Shown here: piece after piece, positions 53,501-64,000 of the stretch | Position numbering within the stretch: the stretch's first letter is position 1 | Layout of the letters: every line of letters begins with the position of its first letter | From: Leptodactylus fallax | Taxonomy: Eukaryota > Chordata > Amphibia > Anura > Leptodactylidae | DNA: 64,000 bases | NCBI GenBank assembly: GCA_947044405.1 | Contig: CAMRHE010000508.1 | Coordinates: 760,001-824,000 of the forward strand | Direction of reading: 5' to 3' | Notes under the pieces: model-generated | What the model saw: only the letters and a program-made list of their open reading frames with translations | Database searches by the model: none | What the model was told of the DNA's origin: nothing | Position numbers and translations under genes: made by a program

Positions 53501-56500
53501 CCAATATTACCAGTATTCTCTACTATACACCCAATATTACCAGTATCCTCTACCGTACACCCAATATAGCAGTATCCTCTACCATACACCCAATATTACC
53601 AGTATCCTCTACCATACCCCCAATATTACCCACATCCTCTACCAAACACTCAATATTACCAGTATCCTCTACCAAACACCCAATATTACCAGTATCCTCT
53701 ACCAAACACCCAATATTACCAGTATCCTCTACCATACACCCAATATTACCAGTATCCTCTACCATACACCAAATATTACCAGTATCCTCTACCATACACC
53801 TAATATTACCAGTATCCTCTACCATACACCCAATATTACCAGTATCCTCTACCATACACCCAATATTACCAGTATCCTCTACCATACACCCAATATTACC
53901 AGTATCCTCTACCATACACCTAATATTACCAGTATCCTCTACCATACACCCAATATTACCCACATCGTCTACCATAAACCCAAAATTACTCATATCCTCT
54001 ACCATACACCCAATATTACCAGTATCCTCTACCAAACACCCAATATTACCAGTATGCTCTACCATACTCCCAATATTACCAGTATCCTCTACTATACACC
54101 CAATATTACCAGTATCCTCTACTATACACCCAATATTACCAATATCCTCTACTATACACCCAATATTACCAGTATCATCTACTATACACCCAATATCACC
54201 AGTATCATCTACTATACACCCAATATTACCAGTATCCTCTACCATATACCCAATATTACCCACATCCTCTACAATACACCCAATATTACCAGTATCCTCT
54301 ACCATACACCCAATATTACCAGTATCCTCTACCATACACCCAATATTACCAGTATCCTCTACCGTACACCCAATATACCAGTATCCTCTACCATACACCC
54401 AATATTACCAGTATCCTCTACCATACCAGCAATATTACCCACATCCTCTACCAAACACTCAATATTACCAGTATCCTCTACCAAACACCCAATATTACCA
54501 GTATCCTCTATCAAACACCCAATATTACCAGTATCCTCTACCATACACCCAATATTACCAGTATCCTCTACCATACACCCAATATTACCAGTATCCTCTA
54601 CCAAACACCAAATATTACCAGTATCCTCTACCTTACACTCAATATTACCCACATCCTCTACCATACACCCAATATTACCCACATCCTCTACCACACACTC
54701 AATATTACTAGTATCCTCTACCATACACCAAATATTACCAGTATCCTCTACCATACACCCAATATTACCAGTATCCTCTACCAAACACCCAATATTACCA
54801 GTATCCTCTACCATACACTCAATATTACCAGTATCGTCTACCATACACCAAATATTACCCACATCCTCTACTATACTGTATACCCAATATTACCAGTATC
54901 CTCTACTATACTCCCAATATTACCAGTATCCTCTACCATACACCCAGTATTACCACTATCCTCTACCATACACCCAATATTACCAGTATCCTCTACCATA
55001 CACTCAATATTACCAGTATCCTCTACCATACACTCAATATTACCAGTATCCTCTACCATACACCCAATATTACCAGTATCCTCTACCATACACCCAATAT
55101 TACCAGTATCCTCTACCATACACCCAATATTACCCACATCCTCTACCAAACACCCCATATTACCAGTATCCTCTACCATACACCCAATATTACCAGCATC
55201 TTCTACCATACACCAAATATTACCAGTATCCTCTACCAAACACCCAATATTACCAGTATACTCTACTATACACCCAATATTACCCACATCATCTACCAAA
55301 CACTCAATATTACCAGTATCCTCTACCATGCACCCAATATTACCAGTATCTTCTACCATACACCAAATATTACCAGTATCCTCTACCATACACCCAATAT
55401 TACCAGTATACTCTACCATACACCCAATATTACCCACATCCTCTACAATACACCCAATATTACCAGTATCCTCTACCATACAACCAATATTACCAGTATC
55501 CTCTACCATACACCCAATATACCAGTATCCTCTACCGTACACCCAATATACCAGTATCCTCTACCATACACCCAATATTACCAGTATCCTCTACCATACC
55601 CCCAATATTACCCACATCCTCTACCAAACACTCAATATTACCAGTATCCTCTACCATACACCCAATATTACCACTATCCTCTACCAAACACCCAATATTA
55701 CCAGTATCCTCTACCATACACCCAATATTACCAGTATCCTCTACCATACACCCAATATTACCAGTATCCTCTACTATACACCCAATATTACCCACATCCT
55801 CTACCATACTCCCAATATTACCAGTATCCTCTACTATACACCCAATATTACCAGTATCCTCTACTATACACCCAATATTACCAGTATCCTCTACCATACA
55901 CCCAATATTACCAGTATCCTCTACCATACTCCCAATATTACCAATATCCTCTACTATACACCCAATATTACCAGTATCCTCTACCATACACTCAATATTA
56001 CCCATATCCTCTTCCATGCACCCAATATTACCAGTATTCTCTACCATATTACCAATATCCTCTACTATACACCCAATATTACCAGTATCATCTACTATAC
56101 ACCCAATATCACCAGTATCATCTACTATACACCCAATATTACCAGTATCCTCTACCAAACACCCAATATTACCCACATCCTCTACAATACACCCAATATT
56201 ACCAGTATCCTCTACCATACACCCAATATTACCAGTATGCTCTACCATACACCAAATATTACCAGTATCCTCTACCGTACACCCAATATACCAGTATCCT
56301 CTACCATACACCCAATATCACCAGTATCCGCTACCATACCCCCAATATTACCCACATCCTCTACCAAACACTCAATATTACCAGTATCCTCTACCAAACA
56401 CCCAATATTACCAGTATCCTCTACCAAACACCCAATATTACCAGTATCCTCTACCATACACCCAATATTACCAATATCCTCTACCAACACCTAATATTAC

Positions 56501-59500
56501 CAGTATCCTCTACCATACACCCAATATTACCAGTATCCTCTACCATACACCTAATATTACCAGTATCCTCTACCATACACCCAATATTACCAGTATCCTC
56601 TACCATACACCCAATATTACCAGTATCCTCTACCATACACCCAATATTACCAGTATCCTCTACCATACACCTAATATTACCAGTATCCTCTACCATACAC
56701 CCAATATTACCCACATCCTCTACCATAAACCCAAAATTACTCATATCCTCTACCATACACCCAATATTACCAGTATCCTCTACCAAACACCCAATATTAC
56801 CAGTATGCTCTACCATACTCCAAATATTACCAGTATCCTCTACTATACACCGAATATTACCAACATCCTCTACCATACTCCCAATATTACCAGTATCCTC
56901 TACTATACACCCAATATTACCAGTATCCTCTACTACACACCCAATATTACCAATATCCTCTATTATACACCCAATATTACCAGTATCCTCTACCATATAC
57001 CCAATATTACCCACATCCTCTACAATACACCCAATATTACCAGTATCCTATCAAAACACTCAACATTACCAGTATCCTCTACCATACACCCAATATTACC
57101 AGTATCCTCTACCGTACACCCAATATACCAGTATCCTCTACCATACACCCAATATTACCAGTATCCTCTACCATACCCCCAATATTACCCACATCCTCTA
57201 CCAAACACTCAATATTACCAGTATCCTCTACCAAACACCCAATATTACCAGTATCCTCTACCAAACACCCAATATTACCAGTATCCTCTACCATACACCC
57301 AATATTACCAGTATCCTCTACCATACACCCAATATTACCCATATCCTCTACCATACACCCAATATTACCAGTATCCTCTACCAAACATCCAATATTACCA
57401 GTATGCTCTACCATACTCCCAATATTACCAGTATCCTCTACTATACACCGAATATTACCCACATCCTCTACCATACTCCCAATATTACCAGTATCCTCTA
57501 CTATACACCCAATATTACCAGTATCCTCTACCATACACCCAATATTACCAGTATCCTCTACCATACACCCAATATTATCCACATCCTCTACCATAAACCC
57601 AAAATTACCCATATCCTCTACCATACAGACCAATATTACCAGTATCCTCTACCATACACCCAATATTACCAGTATGCTCTACCATACACCCAATATTACC
57701 AGTATCCTCTACCGTACACCCAATATACCAGTATCCTCTACCATACACCCAATATCACCAGTATCCTCTACCATACCCCCAATATTACCCACATCCTCTA
57801 CCAAACACTCAATATTACCAGTATCCTCTACCAAAAACCCAATATTACCAGTATACTCTACCAAACACCCAATATTACCAGTATCCTCTACCATACACCC
57901 AATATTACCAGTATCCTCTACCATACACCCAATATTACCAGTATCCTCTACCATACACCTAATATTACCAGTATCCTCTACCATACACCCAATATTACCA
58001 GTATCCTCTACCATACACCCAATATTACCAGTATCCTCTACCATACACCCAATATTACCAGTATCCTCTACCATACACCCAATATTACCAGTATCCTCTA
58101 CCAAACATCCAATATTACCAGTATCCTCTACCATACACCCAATATTATCCACATCCTCTACCATAAACCCAAAATTACCCATATCCTCTACCATACACCC
58201 AATATTACCAGTATCCTCTACTATACACCCAATATTACCCACATCCTCTGCCATACTCCCAGTATTACCAGTATCCTCTACTATACACCCAACATTACCA
58301 GTATCCTCTACTATATACCCAATATTACCAGTATCCTCTACCATACACCCAATATTACCAACATCCTCTACCATACTCCCAATATTACCAGTATCCTCTA
58401 CTATACACCCAATATTACCAGTATCCTCTACTATACAACCAATATACCAGTATCATCTACTATACACCCAATATCAGGAGTATCATCTACTATACACCCA
58501 ATATTACAAGTATCCTCTACCATATACCCAATATTACCCACATCCTCTACAATACACCCAATATTACCAGAATCCTATCAAAATACTCAATATTACCAGT
58601 ATCCTCTACCATACACCCAATATTACCAGTATCCTCTACCGTACACCCAATATACCAGTATCCTCTACAATACACCCAATATTACCAGTATCCTCTACCA
58701 TACCCCCAATATTACCCACATCCTCTACCAAACACTCAATATTACCAGAATCCTCTACCAAACACCCAATATTACCAGTATCCTCTACCAAACACCCAAT
58801 ATTACCAGTATCCTCTACCATACACCCAATATTACCAGTATCCTCTACCATACACCCAATATTACCAGTATCCTCTACCATACACCCAATATTACCCATA
58901 TCCTCTACCATACAACCAATATTACCACTATCCTCTACCAAACACCCAATATTACCAGTATGCTCTACCATACTCCCAATATTACCAGTATCCTCTACTA
59001 TACACCGAATATTACCCACATCCTCTACCATACTCCCAATATTACCAGTATCCTCTACTATACACCCAATATTACCAGTATCCTCTACCATACACCCAAT
59101 ATTACCAGTATCCTCTACCATACACCCAATATTATCCACATCCTCTACCATAAACCCAAAATTACCCATATCCTCTACCATACACCCAATATTACCAGTA
59201 TCCTCTACCAAACACCCAATATTACCAGTATCCTCTACCATATTCCCAATATTACCAGTATCCTCTACTATACACCCAATATTACCAGTATCATCTACTA
59301 TACACCCAATATCACCAGTATCATCTACTATACACCCAATATTACCAGTATCCTCTACCATATACCCAATATTACCCACATCCTCTACAATACACCCAAT
59401 ATTACCAGTATCCTCTACCATACACCCAATATTACCAGTATCCTCTACCATACACCCAATATTACCAGTATCCTCTACCGTACACCCAATATACCAGTAT

Positions 59501-62500
59501 CCTCTACCATACACCCAATATTACCAGTATCCTCTACCATACCCCCAATATTACCCACATCCTCTACCAAACACTCAATATTACCAGTATCCTCTACCAA
59601 ACACCCAATATTACCAGTATCCTCTATCAAACACCCAATATTACCAGTATCCTCTACCATACACCCAATATTACCAGTATCCTCTACCATACACCCAATA
59701 TTACCAGTATCCTCTACCATACACCCAATATTACCAGTATCCTCTACCATACACCCAATATTACCCACATCCTCTACCATAAACCCAAAATTACCCATAT
59801 CCTCTACCATACACCCAATATTACCAGTATCCTCTACCAAACACCCAATATTACCAGTATGCTCTACCATACTCCCAATATTACCAGTATCCTCTACTAT
59901 ACACCGAATATTACCCACATCCCCTACCATACTCCCAATATTACCAGTATCCTCTACTATACACCCAATATTACCAGTATCCTCTACTATACACCCAATA
60001 TTACCAGTATCCTCTACCATACACCCAATATTACCAGCATCATCTACTATACTCCCAATATTACCAATATCCTCTACTATACTCCCAATATTACCAGTAT
60101 CCTCTACCATACACCCAATATTACCAGTATCCTCTACCATACACCCACTATTACCAGTATCCTCTACTATACTCCCAATATTACCAATATCCTCTACTAT
60201 ACACCCAATATTACCAGTATCCTCTACCATACATCCAATATTACCAGTATCCTCTACCATACACCCAATATTACCAGTATCCTCTACCAAACACCCAATA
60301 TTACCAGTATCCTCTACCATATTCCCAATATTACCAGTATCCTCTACTATACACCCAATATTACCCACATCCTCTACCATACTCCCAGTATTACCAGTAT
60401 CCTCTACTATACACCCAATATTACCAGTATCCTCTACTATACACCCAATATTACCAGTATCCTCTACCATACTCCCAATATTACCAATGTCCTCTACTAT
60501 ACACCCAATATTACCAGTATCCTCTACCATACACTCAATATTACCCATATCCTCTTCCATGCACCCAATATTACCAGTATTCTCTACTATACACCCAATA
60601 TTACCAGTATCCTCTACCGTACACCCAATATAGCAGTATCCTCTACCATACACCCAATATTACCAGTATCCTCTACCATACCCCCAATATTACCCACATC
60701 CTCTTCCATGCACCCAATATTACCAGTATTCTCTACTATACACCCAATATTACCAGTATCCTCTACCGTACACCCAATATTACCAGTATCCTCTACCATA
60801 CACCCAATATTACCAGTATCCTCTACCATACACCCAATATTACCAGTATCCTCTACCATACACCTAATATTACCAGTATCCTCTACCATACACCCAATAT
60901 TACCAGTATCCTCTACCATACACCCAATATTACCAGTATCCTCTACCATACACCCAATATTACCAGTATCCTCTACCATACACCTAATATTACCAGTATC
61001 CTCTACCATACACCCAATATTACCCACATCGTCTACCATAAACCCAAAATTACTCATATCCTCTACCATACACCCAATATTACCAGTATCCTCTACCAAA
61101 CAACCAATATTACCAGTATGCTCTACCATACTCCCAATATTACCAGTATCCTCTACTATACACCCAATATTACCAGTATCCTCTACTATACACCCAATAT
61201 TACCAGTATCCTCTACTATACACCCAATATTACCAGTATCCTCTACCATATACCCAATATTACCCACATCCTCTACAATACACCCAATATTACCAGTATC
61301 CTCTACCATACAAGCAATATTACCAGTATCCTCTACCATACACCCAATATTACCAGTATCCTCTACCGTACACCCAATATACCAGTATCCTCTACCATAC
61401 ACCCAATATTACCAGTATCCTCTACCATACCCCCAATATTACCCACATCCTCTACCAAACACTCAATATTACCAGTATCCTCTACCAAACACCCAATATT
61501 ACCAGTATCCTCTATCAAACACCCAATATTACCAGTATCCTCTACCATACACCCAATATTACCAGTATCCTCTACCATACACCCAATATTACCAGTATCC
61601 TCTACCATACACCCAATGTTACCTGTATCCTCTACCATACACCCAATATTACCCACATCCTCTACCATAAACCCAAAATTACCCATATCCTCTACCATAC
61701 ACCCAATATTACCAGTATCCTCTACCAAACACCCAATATTACCAGTATGCTCTACCATACTCCCAATATTACCAGTATCCTCTACTATACACCGAATATT
61801 ACCCACATCCCCTACCATACTCCCAATATTACCAGTATCCTCTACTATACACCCAATATTACCAGTATCCTCTACTATACACCCAATATTACCAGTATCC
61901 TCTACCATACACCCAATATTACCAGCATCATCTACTATACTCCCAATATTACCAATATCCTCTACTATACTCCCAATATTACCAGTATCCTCTACCATAC
62001 ACCCAATATTACCAGTATCCTCTACCATACACCCACTATTACCAGTATCCTCTACTATACACCCAATATTACCAGTATCATCTACTATACTCCCAATATT
62101 ACCAATATCCTCTACTATACACCCAATATTACCAGTATCCTCTACCATACATCCAATATTACCAGTATCCTCTACCATACACCCACTATTACCAGTATCC
62201 TCTACTATACACCCAATATTACCAGTATCCTCTACCATACACCCAATATTACCAGTATCCTCTACCACACACCCAATATTACCAGTATCCTCTACCAAAC
62301 ACCCAATATTACCAGTATCCTCTACCAAGCACCCAATATACCAGTATCCTCTACTATACACCCAATATTACCAGTATAATCTACTATACTCCCAGTATTA
62401 CCCACATCCTCTACCATACACCCAATATTACCCACATCCTCTGCCATACACCCAATATTACCAGTATCCTCTACCATACACTCAATATTGCCCACATCCT

Positions 62501-64000
62501 CTACCATACACCCAATATTACCAGTATCCTCTACCATACAACCAATATTACCAGTATCATCTACTATACTCCCAGTATTACCCACATCCTCTACCATACA
62601 CTCAATATTGCCCACATCCTCTACCATACACCCAATATTATCCACATCCTCTACCATAAACCCAAAATTACCCATATCCTCTACCATACACCCAATATTA
62701 CCAGTATCCTCTACTAAACACCCAATATTACCAGTATCCTCTACCATATTCCCAATATTACCAGTATCCTCTACTATACACCCAATATTACCCACATCCT
62801 CTACCATACTCCCAGTATTACCAGTATCCTCTACTATACACCCAATATTACCAGTATCCTCTACTATACACCCAATATTACCAGTATCCTCTACCATACT
62901 CCCAATATTACCAATATCCTCTACTATACACCCAATATTACCAGTATCCTCTACCATACACTCAATATTACCCATATCCTCTTCCATGCACCCAATATTA
63001 CCAGTATTCTCTACTATACACCCAATATTACCAGTATCCTCTACCGTACTCCCAATATAGCAGTATCCTCTACCATACACCCAATAATACCAGTATCCTC
63101 TACCATACCCCCAATATTACCCACATCCTCTACCAAACACTCAATATTACCAGTATCCTCTACCAAACACCCAATATTACCAGTATCCTCTACCAAACAC
63201 CCAATATTACCAGTATCCTCTACCATACACCCAATATTACCAGTATCCTCTACCATACACCCAATATTACCAGTATCCTCTACCATACACCTAATATTAC
63301 CAGTATCCTCTACCATACACCCAATATTACCAGTATCCTCTACCATACACCCAATATTACCAGTATCCTCTACCATACACCCAATATTACCAGTATCCTC
63401 TACCATACACCTAATATTACCAGTATCCTCTACCATACACCCAATATTACCCACATCGTCTACCATAAACCCAAAATTACTCATATCCTCTACCATACAC
63501 CCAATATTACCAGTATCCTCTACCAAACACCCAATATTACCAGTATGCTCTACCATACTCCCAATATTACCAGTATCCTCTACTATACACCGAATATTAC
63601 CCACATCCTCTACCATACTCCCAATATTACCAGTATCCTCTACTATACACCCAATATTACCAGTATCCTCTACTATACACCCAATATTACCAATATCCTC
63701 TACTATACACCCAATATTACCAGTATCATCTACTATACACCCAATATCACCAGTATCCTCTACCATATACCCAATATTACCCACATCCTCTACCATATAC
63801 CCAATATTACCCACATCCTCTACAATACACCCAATATTACCAGTATCCTCTACCATACACCCAATATTACCAGTATCCTCTACCATACACCCAATATTAC
63901 CAGTATCCTCTACCGTACACCCAATATGCCAGTATCCTCTACCATACACCCAATATTACCAGTATCCTCTACCATACCCCCAATATTACCCACATCCTCT
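44590..64000. repeat. 30-bp minisatellite with higher-order repeats, at least 640 units
   Basis: Tandem 30-bp units: CCAGTATCCTCTACCATACA followed by CCCAATATTA. Long stretches keep exact 30-bp register; the array runs off the right edge. Recurrent variants (CCCACATCC, ACCAAACACTC, CCGTACACCCAATATACC, TCTTCCATGCACCC) form long composite blocks that recur, e.g. a block with GCATCTTCTACC and ACCATGCACCC at about 45818-45960, 48007-48149 and 55197-55340. Shortened 28-bp units (CAATATACCAG) recur at 0.4-1.7-kb intervals and mark block starts. Frames of up to 1,180 codons on both strands (ILPVSSTIHP, PLPYTQYYQY, MVEDTGNIGC repeats) follow from the 30-bp period and are not proteins. CCAAT and AATATT occur in nearly every unit. 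Confidence 0.97.

Noticed and set aside
44590..64000. Open reading frames of up to about 1,180 codons on both strands, apparently proteins with decapeptide repeats
   Set aside because: The 30-bp unit is divisible by three and free of stops in several frames, so open frames arise on both strands at once. They lack promoters, unique domains or splice structure and break only at the 28- or 29-bp units.
44590..64000. Centromere or telomere repeat
   Set aside because: No telomere hexamer runs. Higher-order structure alone is not enough to call a centromere, and several different arrays are mixed beside a gene promoter.

Overview
The window is vertebrate, almost certainly anuran amphibian, nuclear DNA. 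Two anchors support this. (1) Positions 12252-12440, minus strand, encode a near-perfect match to the first coding exon of the retinoic-acid hydroxylase gene cyp26b1, ending in a consensus splice donor. (2) Positions 41676-41923 hold a tRNA-derived SINE of the V-SINE type familiar from frog genomes, with A-box, B-box, the conserved central domain and an AT-rich tail. No complete protein gene is present. The only gene I can support is the 5' end of cyp26b1: core promoter, 5' leader, exon 1 and at least 12.25 kb of intron 1. Exons 2 onward would lie beyond the left edge.

The rest is dominated by tandem repeats: by my estimate about 93% of the 64 kb lies in one microsatellite and some nine minisatellite families set almost end to end. 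From left to right: GATA microsatellite (1-331); 33-36-bp array (510-2375); 25-bp array (2376-2625); 18-bp array (2626-6001); a 0.5-kb non-array island (6002-6501); a 30-bp family in two subfamilies (6502-9060 and 9061-12230) running to within about 20 bp of the exon 1 splice donor; exon 1, leader and TATA promoter (12246-12600); a 97-bp satellite of about 149 units (12669-27106); an unremarkable 0.5-kb gap; a 42/43-bp array (27612-40215); a 45-bp array (40216-40990); the longest non-array stretch (40991-43457) with the SINE; a 90-bp array (43458-44240); a 0.35-kb island rich in homeodomain-type motifs (44241-44589); and a 30-bp array with higher-order structure (44590 to the window end).

The main observations concern cyp26b1 regulation. 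The 97-bp satellite unit is visibly related to the cyp26b1 core promoter: it shares the TATA box, the bases just downstream of it and the flanking CTACTCCT-type sequence, in the same orientation. The promoter is therefore the diverged end unit of a ~14.5-kb array carrying about 149 TATA boxes that point at the gene. In addition, the non-array island in intron 1 holds a perfect DR5 retinoic-acid response element (AGGTCA, 5-bp spacer, AGGTCA), and the neighbouring 30-bp array looks like a degenerate version of the same DR5 arrangement. Retinoic-acid control of Cyp26 genes is established; the role of these particular sequences is inference.

The very long open reading frames in the 18-bp and 30-bp arrays (up to about 1,180 codons, on both strands) follow from monomer lengths divisible by three and are not genes.
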